Shown piece by piece: positions 1-9,652 of a DNA stretch of 64,000 nucleotides (positions within the stretch are counted from its first letter, which is position 1; each line of letters starts with the position of its first letter). A program made the position numbers and the translations under genes. The notes under the pieces are model-generated. The model saw nothing but the letters and a program-made list of their open reading frames with translations, ran no database searches and was not told the DNA's origin. Source of the stretch: Lantana camara (Eukaryota > Streptophyta > Magnoliopsida > Lamiales > Verbenaceae); NCBI GenBank assembly GCA_037501455.1, contig CM074860.1, positions 46,510,501-46,574,500 on the forward strand, written 5' to 3'.

Positions 1-2595
1 AAGTTATTCCTGACGACGAGTTTGAGCTGTTCGTGGTGGTGGCGGTCAGAGAACCGGCCGGTGGCGGCGGTCCGGGCCTGGACCGGCGGTCCGATTTCCG
101 ATGACTTTTTTTGGGTTTTGACTGGGGGCTTTTGTAGGGCTCGTTACAAGCTTTCCAACGGTATGCTCAGATTTCATTTTCGTTTTACGGTTTACGTTTA
201 ATTTCAGTTTTCGTACTAGGATTTAAGTTCGGTTTTTCGTCAGCGAAGTCCGGCGTGTTAGGCATTTTTTGAAATTGATTGAGGGCTTTTGTTGAGCAGG
301 CCGAGACGCACGTTTCTGTCCTTCCGGGGATTTTTTCGACCACCGGAGACGGTGTTCCGGTGGCGGCCGATGACTGTTCGGCCGGCTACGGTAGCGGCAT
401 TCCGGCGACTTTTGGACATAAGGTCCCTTTCGTTGTGGTGAGTCCAACGCCACTTTCCGTTCGTCAATCGGATGCCCGGTTGATTAGTTGTGATTTATTT
501 TGTGTATTTCTATTTAATTGAAATTAATTGTTTTAATTGCAATGAATTGTCAATTGCTTGATTTGTCGATCAATATGAATTCCAATGTGTACGAAAGCAT
601 GTATTAAATGAACTATGATATATGTTGATGCTTTGATTTGCAATTTGAACTCCGATATGCCATATTTGAGCTATTTGTCTAACTTGAAGTGGTGTATGTG
701 TAATTTTGTAAACAATATGAATATTGTTTGATTTAATTAGGTAACCTTGTAATTGAATCCGTTTAGTGATACATGAATTGAGTATGCCAAGTGTTAATTA
801 TATAAAATTGATATAGTTGGAATTGATATGTGACTTTGTGAGATTTAAGTGATTTGAATGACTCTATTTTGTCTATTTTATAATTGTAAACTTGATATAC
901 TTGAGATATAAATGTTATATGAAGTTCATGACTTGATTTGCTATGAATTATGAAAGATATGAAATGATTGGGCTTGAAACCCTCATGTATGGAATGTACT
1001 TGAACGAATTACTCGATTATGTAACTCCATAACACCATTTTACTTCTTATACCTCTCATATCATGTGTTTAGCATTGCCGTGCGTCTATGTGGTTTCATA
1101 TTGAGTCAATTCTCACAAGTACCCATTGTTCCTTCTCTTGTACAGTTTGCTTCCAGGGCGGAGACTTCCAAATTGAATAGGCACCCGTATTGCTCTTGTT
1201 TCTTGTCTCGTGGTATTCCAGGTGAGGGTGTTTTCGTTCTAGTTACATATCAATCCCTACAACCCGTATGTGATAAGTTTTGGGCCAAAAACCTTATATA
1301 TATATATATATACATGTACCACCTTCAAAGTGGTGTCATCGAGTAAATTATTGATCGAGTAAATCCCTTTTTAAATGGATAATGATGGATATGTTATGTT
1401 TCTCATGGATCAAATGTTTTGGCGAGAAAAGAAAGAAAGAATGATTGATTGCACGGATTGGGGCCCAGGGGCTTGGTGTGAGTGGGGACCCGAGGAGGCA
1501 AGGGCTGACGGTAAACCCTCACACTAGTCCCACTATTGAACGACCGTACCGGACCTCGTCAGGAGATTGGCGGGGAAAGGGAGATGAGTGCCATCTGGGG
1601 AGTCATGTTCCCCTTTTGGTCATGGGTGGTCGGGCCTTGCAAACCCACCACCAACCCGGAGGAAGAAGGTTGGAACTTATTTATGATTGAATATGATTGA
1701 TTATGATTGATTATTGATTGATAGGCACTGTGCGGGAAGGCCGGGAAACGGATTGCCCAAACGAATATGTTTAGGACATGATATGTGATCTGTGTGTATT
1801 ATGATATATTGGATGATCACCTATTTAATGTATTAATGATATTTATCGTACACGGTCGGAGTTTGGTTGGAGATTGTGCACGCTCACTCGCCGAGCCTTA
1901 TTGATTGAGTATGATTTATGAACTTAATGAATTTAATATGAATAGTCGTAAAGTCTGAGCATTGCTTAGTCATTCTTTTGCCCTTTTTGGGAACTAACTT
2001 TAAATAAAACCTTGCTCGGGATTTATGACTTGCATGTGCATGTTTCTATATGATACGTATCGCTCCTGCTCACTCAGTCTTCTAGAGACTGACCCCTCCT
2101 TCCCCCTTTTTCCAGTTTCTTTTGCAGGTGTTGGTTACTAGGCGGAGTTAGAGTGTCGAGTCATTGTCCTAGTCTCACTCATTTACACTCACTGCATACT
2201 ATATGGTCTTTAAATACTGTATTGATTAATTATTGATTTAATATTGTTGGCCGGTGTGCCCTTATTGAATTGATATTATTTCGGGACAGGTTAGGACAGG
2301 TTCTGGAGCCAGTTGAACCCGTTGTTATGTTGTTTCCTTGTATTGATTCGGGACAGGTCAGGACAGGTGTACTGATTAGTGGAACCCGTATTTATATTCG
2401 TATTGGATTTCATTTATTTCATGGATATTACATAAATGATTCCCTTGCTTCCGCATTTTGGTTATTGTTGGTTGTCCCAGGGTTAGCTTCCGCCTAGTCA
2501 GGACTGTTCTTTTGATTGCCACCCGTTCGCTGTGAGTCCGATTCATGTATGGACGGTCTATTTCATATGTGGTGCCTATCGTCCCGGGTGCTACA
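1..2595 (+). mobile_element. Element A 5' LTR (left part cut by window start)
   Basis: Near-identical along its length to 6545-9159, so the first ~760 bp of this LTR lie outside the window. It ends in CTACA at 2595 and is followed by a primer-binding site. It lacks ~27 bp present in the 3' copy near 9110, between short ATGTGG repeats. Internal landmarks are the GC-rich block at 1-480, the conserved structured domain at 1470-1670, the hairpin CAGTCT-TCTAG-AGACTG at 2075-2091 and the long-range inverted pair 2137-2146/2489-2498. No credible protein: open frames in the GC-rich block are open on both strands. Confidence 0.9.
1470..1670 (+). other. Conserved LTR structured domain, copy in A 5' LTR
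   Basis: About 200 bp shared by LTRs of otherwise different families. Helix P1 pairs GTGTGAG (1476-1482) with CTCACAC (1518-1524). Helix P2 pairs CCTCGTCA (1554-1561) with TGGCGGGG (1568-1575) using two G-U pairs. A GGTGG/CCACC pairing closes the distal part near 1624-1652. The function is unknown; an RNA structure in the LTR transcript is inferred from arm-to-arm covariation with the K, G, H and J copies. Confidence 0.6.
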
Positions 2596-2603
2596 TCCTT
2601 AAG

Positions 2604-2615
2604 TGGTATCAGAGC
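2604..2615 (+). other. Element A primer-binding site
   Basis: TGGTATCAGAGC lies 8 nt after the LTR end and is complementary to the 3' end of plant initiator tRNA-Met. The flanking TCCTTAAG is the same as at the other elements. This is the minus-strand priming site of reverse transcription. Confidence 0.9.
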
Positions 2616-3441
2616 TACCAGGTTCAGAACTGGTGCTCTGGGTCGTGTTGTCTCGAGTATAGGTTGCACGGCATAGGAACTAATTGTCAATGTGTGCATT
2701 GCATCATCATTGAACACTGAATTGTGATTTTTTTTTTCAAACTTTATTAGATTATTTGTTGCATTTTGCATTGAATCCATTCTTTTGGTGTTAATTATGT
2801 GGCATGAGCATATACTAATCGCATGCATTATTTTCAAAATGAGCTGTGATTCATAGGATACGAAGACAATATCAAACCACGGCCAATCTTTACGACAACC
2901 ATAGGCTCCCACAAGCTCTTCTTTTCAGCTCGGAAGCTGTAAAGAATGCCTTGGGGATTTCTACAGAAATTTAAGATTCAAACTTTTTCTAAAATGAGGT
3001 TAGGGCTCGAGTGACAAAGTCCAGAATAAGAGGTCAGTTCGAAGGAGAAGTTTGCAAGCTCTATTGTCGATGGTGAATCCATGATGAGACAGGAATTGTG
3101 GTGTGTAATGATTTGGTTTCACGAGATCAACATGTTTGTTTACACTACGAAGATTTGTCAACCAGATTCCAAAGAAGAGAAATCTCGAAGATGTTTTAGA
3201 TTCGAGGTTTCTATCAATGTGGAGGCGATGACCTTCAAGACAATTAAAGTAAAGTAGGTTCGTGGTTGAGAAGCAGTAAAGACCATCTAACTTGAGAAAG
3301 AGGCGAAAGAAAATATGAAGAATAATATAGCTAGAGATTTAGATCGATGAAAAAGGATGAAGAGACTACGAGAAGGGAATTCACATACTTCAGAATTGAG
3401 AAGAATTAAAGAAAATTAGGCAACGTGGTAAGTATAAGCTC

Positions 3442-3721
3442 ATGGAAAATGACAATGCTAAGGATTTTATCTTCGGCCGGATATGAGTTCATCTTCCAAA
3501 TTCAAGATGAAGTGTCGAGTTGTGAGATTGAATTAAGAGCTTTGGAGCAACAAATGGAAACGATAAAGAAAGACACAGAACTATTGGAGGGAAATTATGT
3601 ATTCAAATGTAAACAATTGGAGATTGATTCTTCAAGAGAAATTAAGATACCAACTTCATGGGTGTTCAAGAATTTGGGTTCAAGAGATTTCAATCTCGGA
3701 CTTGGGAGATCCATAAGTTGA
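3442..3721 (+). pseudogene. Small coiled-coil ORF of non-autonomous element (frameshifted)
   Basis: From an ATG at 3442 the frame reads MENDNAKD, matching the start MEGDNAKD of the element C homologue (22795-23049, minus strand). It then breaks near 3455-3475, and the frame resumes with FIFQIQDEVSSCE...EQQMETIKKD...LEGNYVFK...KQLE. Both copies stop at a homologous TGA (3719-3721 here). The product would be about 85-93 residues, charged, with heptad-like hydrophobic spacing that suggests a coiled coil; no signal peptide or membrane segment is seen. It lies between the PBS and the position of the vestigial gag leader. The family is unknown to me. A role such as oligomerisation or RNA binding for the element would be a guess. 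The shared start, stop and residues are what I see. Confidence 0.55.
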
Positions 3722-3994
3722 TACACGGGAACTTTGAAGATTTGAAAGACCGTGGGAAAAGAAGAGGGGAACAATTAATTCAAGACAAACCTGCAATTTG
3801 AGAAACAAAGAAATATGCCAAGTTAAAGTTTAAAACTACGGTGATAGGTTCTATGCATTCATAAGCACGTGCATCATACATCGCTTTAATTGTTTAAATT
3901 TCTCTATTTATATGCGCATCTCTAATTTGTATAATTGTTCCAATGTGTTGCATCTTTAATTGTTTACAAGTGTGATACTGCATTGGCACCCTAA

Positions 3995-4035
3995 CCCGAC
4001 ATGCATTTTAGTGTTTACTTGATAGGATTTCCCCA
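3995..4035 (+). other. Vestigial gag-leader sequence in element A
   Basis: ACATGCATTTTAGTGTTTAC followed by TTGATAGGATTTCCCCAC resembles the sequence immediately upstream of and including the gag ATG of element H (about 50692-50735, TTTAGTGTTTATTGACAGG then ATGCCTCCAC). The ATG is replaced by ATT. C (about 22484-22520) and B (about 28976-29010) carry the same vestige on the minus strand. This marks where gag began before it was lost. Confidence 0.5.
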
Positions 4036-5149
4036 CATCTTATTTATCAAGTGATACTCCGACTGATTCTTGCTGGAGTCAAGAAAAGAAGAATTCTGGG
4101 TTGCACTGGTTGGTTAAAAAGGAAATGGAAAATTCTGAGGTTTGGGAAAATAGAATCGAAAGTGGGAACGAAAGAAGCAGGTTGTCATTCCTACTAATTG
4201 CGTCAAAGGAAATGTGAGGATTATCACTAGACAGGTGGCGTGATTAAACCACTTATACCGAGGAAGCTAAGTTGAAGAAATTGAGGTGTTTTGATCCGAG
4301 AAGGGGTAGAAAAAGTTTAAGGAGTTGAGATAAAATTTCTTGGGGGGAGCACGACTAGACATGAAACTTAAATTCACAGTTGTGCTCGAGGAAGATACTT
4401 CTCACGGACATGAATGACCCAATGATAGTAACAGGAAAAGAATAAGGCGGCGTTATCAGTTTAAACCTTCAAAGTTTGAGTTAAGTTAATATATCCGGGA
4501 TGAAGATCTTCATAAGGCATCGAAGAGAGTGGTTCATTTGGAAATTTATAAGTACGTGATTCAGACAGTGAGGATGATGATACTATCAAGGAACTTCTGA
4601 TGGATTCCTAAATTAGTTTCAAGGAAGGAAAATTGGTCAAAATTTATCACCTTTAAGAAGGATGTCAACTAGTTCCAGATGACCAAATCTTCAACAAAGA
4701 ATTAAACCAGTTAGTGACAATGTATGAAGTGGGAGTTAAAGTTTAAGATTCTTGTACGGCCAAAGATAATATAATGAACCTGGTACAAAGATAAATGTTC
4801 TGATTGTAGGCGGAATAAAGTAGTGCTCGGTAAATTTCAGAAAATAACTGTGAGTAAGGATCCGAATGGAATCGAGAATAGGATCAACCAAGGGTCTGAC
4901 TTTCTCAGTCAAACATATACTAAAGATACGAAAGACAAGTTGGGAATCAAGCCAGCTAGAGATCAGACTATCCAAATCGTAGAGTAAAGTCACAACATCA
5001 ATTCCATTACTACGGTGAAAGGTACACTAAGCATCCATCGCACGAGCATACATGCATCGTTTATATATTTAAATTTTGTTATTATGTGATACCCTGGCCA
5101 GTGAGGTGTGTGTTGATTATTGTGAAGCTTGCTTCTACTTGTGTGCTTG

Positions 5150-5500
5150 AGTGAAAGAGAGATTTGATTCTCTCTGATTACATGCCAGGAAGATGTGGAT
5201 TCTCCCTGTCTATGTGATAGAAAGATGCTGGATTCTTTCTATTTTCTGTGCAAGAGAGATGCTGGATTCTCTTGTACTTAGGTATTCGAGGGATGTTGGA
5301 TTCTCTTGGATTTAGGAGTTTGAGAAATGCTGGATTTCCTCAAACTAGAATGTCTGGAAAGATGTGGAATCTGACAGACTTAGGCTGGGAGACGGGGTTC
5401 TCTCAATTCTGTGCTCGAGAGACGGGGTTCTCTCTTTTATGTGTTCTGAGGGACGGGGTTTCCTCACTTGTGTGTTGAGAGATGGGATTCTCTCTTGTTT
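5150..5500 (+). repeat. Hairpin minisatellite in element A
   Basis: About eleven degenerate units of 25-35 bp of the form GAGAGA-nGGGnT-TCTCTC. Each unit is itself a short inverted repeat: GAGAGACGGGGTTCTCTC twice at 5390-5445, and variants whose two arms changed together, such as TAGAAAG...CTTTCTA near 5218-5242 and GAGG...CCTC near 5448-5470. The same kind of array is found at the same internal position in C (20966-21120) and B (27681-27786). Confidence 0.75.
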
Positions 5501-5745
5501 GTTGTGTTTGCGTTACGCCTGGATGGACAAAGGTTAACAAGTGACGAGGTAATGGACTAGTAGCGGTCGAACGAGTTTTGAAGTGACTAACGGCCAAGTG
5601 TTCGAGTAGATCTTCGTGACTACCAGACTCTGAAGAGGTTGATACAAATAAAAGGGGAGTAGACTTCACAACCAGGGCTATGATGCTAAGCAATTTCAGG
5701 AAATAGATAGATACATTCAGTTTAAAACTTTTCGGTCCAACAGTA

Positions 5746-5781
5746 GGACCTGAGGACAGGTCCTTTTGAAGGAGGGAAGAT
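5746..5781 (+). other. AGGA-loop hairpin and polypurine tract, element A
   Basis: GGACCTG-AGGA-CAGGTCC (5746-5763) is a perfect 7-bp stem with a 4-nt loop. The purine-rich tract TTTTGAAGGAGGGAAGA follows directly before the 3' LTR and is the expected primer for plus-strand synthesis. H, F2, C and B have the same loop and place but different paired stem sequences. Confidence 0.75.
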
Positions 5782-8700
5782 TGTAACACCCCGCTCATCC
5801 GATAAATAAGGTACGTCACCTTCCAACCTTTTTATGTGTTTAATTATGTGATTGGTGCGTTGTGTGGCCCTCTTTTGGACTCTTTTAGAGTTAGGGCCCT
5901 TTTTGTAATTTTCTTCTTTTAGGGGGTTTTTCCGGTCACTTCTCGTTCGGTAGAGATTTTGACTTCTTTGATCCCTTTAACGCGTCCGGGGCAGCGAAAC
6001 GAGTCCGTAGACTCTAAGTTTCCCAAATCTGACTTCGTTAGCCCGTTCTTCCGATCGTTTTTGCATACGAGGACCCGAGATATATACTCTGATTTCCTCG
6101 TTTTGCGTGCCAAAATCAGATCAGCTTCCTGCATCATCTTCCTCCAGCGATCAGTACTGTTCACACACAGTGAAGGTGTGAAAACACACACATGCCCGTT
6201 CTCCCTCGTTTCTCGACGGAATTCGATGAATCAATAGTGGAAATTTATCAGCTCGACGAGCCCGTCACAACCGTACTAATTTTGTGGCCTGAAATTGACC
6301 AGCGGTGGCGCAGCGGTGGTCCGAAGGTGGCGGTTTGCGCCACCTCTTCGCCGGCGACGTTCCGGCGACCCTCACCGGCCAACAACCACCCAACCCCACG
6401 TTTTCCGACCCTCTGGTGTTGAGTCCGGCCTCGGTTCGGCCCGAAAACCACCGCAGGTGGTGGTTCCAGCGAGAAGCAGTGGCGGGATTTCGGCCGCGGT
6501 TTTGGGACCTTTCCCGACTGGTTTCGGTGGTGCTCCCTTCATAAAAGTTATTCCTGACGACGAGTTTGAGCTGTTCGTGGTGGTGGCGGTCAGAGAACCG
6601 ACCGGCGGCGGCGGACCGGGCCTGGACCGGCGGTTCCGATTTTTCGGTGACTTTTTCCGGGTTTTGACTGGGGGTTTTTGTAGGGCTCGTTACAAGCTTT
6701 CCAACGGTATGCTCGGATTTCATTTTCGTTTTACGGTTTACGTTTAATTTCAGTTTTCGTACTAGGATTTAAGTTCGGTTTTTCGTCAACGAAGTCCGGC
6801 GTGTTTGGCATTTTCTGAAATTGGTTGAGGGCTTTTGTTGAGTAGGCCGAGACGCACGTTTCTGTCGTTCCGAGGATTTTTCCGACTACCGGAGACGGTG
6901 TTCCGGTGGCGGCCGGTGACTGTTCGGCCGGCTACGGTAGCGGCATTCCGGCGACTTTCGGACAGAAGGTCCCTTTCGTTGTGGTGAGTCCAACGCCACT
7001 TTCTGTTCGTCAATCGGATGCCCGGTTGATTTGTTTTGATTTATTTTGTGTATTTCTATTTAATTGAAATTAATTGTTTTAATTGCAATGAATTGTCAAT
7101 TGTTTGATTTGTCGATCAATATGACTTCCAATGTGTACGAAAGCATGTATTAAATGAACTATGATATATGTTGATGCTTTCATTTGCAATTTGAACTCCG
7201 ATATGGCATATTTGAGCTATTTGTCTAACTTGAAGGGGTGTATGTGTAATTTTGTAAACAATATGAATATTGTTTGATTTAATTAGGTAACCTTGTAATT
7301 GAATCCGTTTAGTGATACATGAATTGAGTATGCCAAGTGTGAATTATATAAAATTGATATAGTTGGAATTGATATGTGACTTTGTGAGATTTAAGTGATT
7401 TGAATGACTCTATTTTGTCTATTTTATAATTGTAAACTTGATATACTTGAGTTATAAATGTTATATGAAGTTCATGACTTGATTTGCTATGAATTATGAA
7501 AGATATGAAATGATTGGGCTTGAAACCCTCATGTATGGAATGTACTTGAACGAATTACTTGATTATGTAACTCCATAACATCATTTTACTTCTTATACCT
7601 CTCATATCATGTGTTTAGCATTGCCGTGCGTCTATGTGGTTTCATATTGAGTCAATTCTCACAAGTACCCATTGTTCCTTCTCTTGTACAGTTTGTTTCC
7701 AGGGCGGAGACTTCCAAATTGAATAGGCACCCTTATTGCTCTTGTTTCTTGCCTCGTGGTATTCCAGGTGAGGGTGTTTTCGTTCTAGTTACATATCAAT
7801 CCTTACAACCCGTATGTGATAAGTTTTGGGCCAAAAACCTTATATATATATATATACATATACCATTTTCAAAGTGGAGTCATCGAGTAAATTATTGATC
7901 GAGTAAATCCCTTTTCTAATGGATAATGATGGATATCTTATGTTTCTCATGGATCAAATGTTTTGGTGAGAAAAGAAAGAAGGAATGATTGATTGCACTG
8001 ATTGGGTCCCAAGGGCTTGGTGTGAGTGGAGACCCGATGAGGCAAGGGCTGACGGTAAACCCTCACACTAGTCCCACTATTGAACGGCGGTACCGGACCT
8101 CGTCAGGAGATTGGCGGGGAAAGGGAGCTGAGTGCAATCTGGGGAGTCATGTCCCCTTTTGGTCAATGATTGGGTGGTCGGGCCTTGCAAACCCACCACT
8201 AACCCGGAGGAAGAAGGTTAGAACTTATTTATGATTGAATATGATTGATTATGATTGATTATTGATTGATAGGCACTGTGCGGGAAGGCCGGGAAACGGA
8301 TTGCCAAAACGAATATGTTTAGGACATGATATGTGATCTATGTGTATTATGATATATTGCATGATCACCTATTTAATGTATTAATGATATTTGTCGTACA
8401 CGGTCGGAGTTTGGTTGGAGATTGTGCACGCTCACTCGACGAGCCGTATTGATTGAGTATGATTTATGAACTTAATGAATTTAATATGAATAGTCGTAAA
8501 GTCTGAGCATTGCTTAGTCATTCTTTTGCCCTTTTTGGGAACTAACTTTAAATAAAACCTTGCTCGGGATTTATGACTTACATGTGCATGTTTCTATATT
8601 ATATGTATCGCTCCTGCTCACTCAGTCTTCTAGAGACTGACCCCTCCTCCCTCCTTTTTCCAGTTTCTTTTGCAGGCGTTGGTTACTAGGCGGAGTTAGA

Positions 8701-9159
8701 GTGTCGAGTCGTTGTTCTAGTTTCACTCATTTACACTCACTGCATACTATATTGTCTTTAAGTACTGTATTGATTTATTATTGCTGGCCGGTGTGCCCTT
8801 ATTGAATTGATATTGATTCGGGACAGGTTAGGACAGGTTCTGGAGCCAGTTGAACCCGTTGTTATGTTGTTTCCTTGTATTGATTCGGGACAGGTTAGGA
8901 CAAGTGTACTGATTAGTGGAACCCGTATTTATATTCGTATTGGATTTCATTTATTTCATGGATATTACATAAATGATTCCCTTGCTTCCGCATTTTGGTT
9001 ATTGTTGGTTGTCCCAGGGTTAGCTTCCGCCTAGTCAGGACTGTTCTTTTGATTGTCACCCTTTCGTTGTGAGTCCGATTCATGTATGGACTGTCTATTT
9101 CATATGTGGATTAGACTCATGGTGCGGGGGATGTGGTGCCTATCGTCCCGGGAGCTACA
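5782..9159 (+). mobile_element. Element A 3' LTR
   Basis: Complete LTR of 3378 bp, TGTAACACCCC...GAGCTACA. A GC-rich block (about 6290-6990) is open in several frames on both strands and is not taken as coding. Landmarks are P1 (8020-8026/8062-8068), the hairpin CAGTCT-TCTAG-AGACTG (8623-8639), and a CTAGGCGGA/TCCGCCTAG long-range pair about 350 bp apart. The sequence to the right continues with element B interior starting CCTCT, which predicts a CCTCT duplication left of the 5' LTR outside the window. Confidence 0.92.
8014..8218 (+). other. Conserved LTR structured domain, copy in A 3' LTR
   Basis: Same domain as at 1470-1670. P1 GTGTGAG/CTCACAC is intact. P2 CCTCGTCA/TGGCGGGG is the same as in the 5' copy. 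Confidence 0.6.
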
Positions 9160-9652
9160 CCTCTTGTGAGCTCCCAAGATCAGAAATAGTCATCAAACCC
9201 AATCCTTCTACTTCCACGAAATTGGACTCTTGAATCTTTCACATGCCGACCTCATCTTGTAGAATTTCCACTTGTTGTCATATTGAACATAGTTTTCTCC
9301 GTTTTCTTCTTTGTGGTTCATAAGGGTGAACGGACTCATCTTCCATGATTATATAATCTTATTCTTTCCATTCCGATTAAATTGCAGAACTTAAATGTCA
9401 ACTAGGTTATCTTGCCTTCCCATGACTTTCAAATCTTTGGAGTTCCTTGAATCCACTTACGTGTTTCCATGATCAGAAATTTCGAGATCCTTGAACTTAT
9501 TTTCTTCTTGATTAAATCCCTTGACTAACCTTTTGTATGTTCAAATTAGTTTAATAACTTGTCCGCCGATAATTTACGCTTGAGCACATAATTTCCTTCC
9601 AAAAACTTTTTGTCTTTGCTTATCATTTCTCTTTGTTGTTTCATATCTTCCA
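9160..9652 (-). mobile_element. Element B-type interior, downstream fragment
   Basis: Closely matches 32294-32800 and continues at 13576 after solo LTR K is removed. It is truncated on the left by element A. On the minus strand near 9600-9652 it encodes a peptide like KFLEGNYVLK, related to the small coiled-coil ORF of A and C. No intact gene. Confidence 0.8.

Larger units (their letters stand above)
2596..5781 (+). mobile_element. Element A internal region, non-autonomous
   Basis: This 3.2-kb interior has a PBS and a polypurine tract but no recognisable gag, protease, RT, RNase H or integrase. In order it holds: a leader like that of H (2616-2710); ~0.7 kb without recognised content; a small coiled-coil ORF (3442-3721); a segment at 3995-4033 resembling the sequence just before the gag start of element H; ~1.1 kb with no recognised content; an array of short hairpins (5150-5500); and an AGGA-loop hairpin before the PPT. 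B and C share this plan. It resembles the LARD class of large non-autonomous LTR elements and would need enzymes in trans. Confidence 0.8.

Noticed and set aside
2376..2912. 178-codon minus-strand open frame across the A LTR/interior junction
   Set aside because: It spans LTR end, PBS and leader on the antisense strand with no recognisable domain.
6248..6747. Overlapping open frames of 67-152 codons on both strands in LTR A
   Set aside because: GC-rich DNA gives open frames in several frames at once; equivalent frames in the 5' LTR and in K are broken differently and no domain is recognised.
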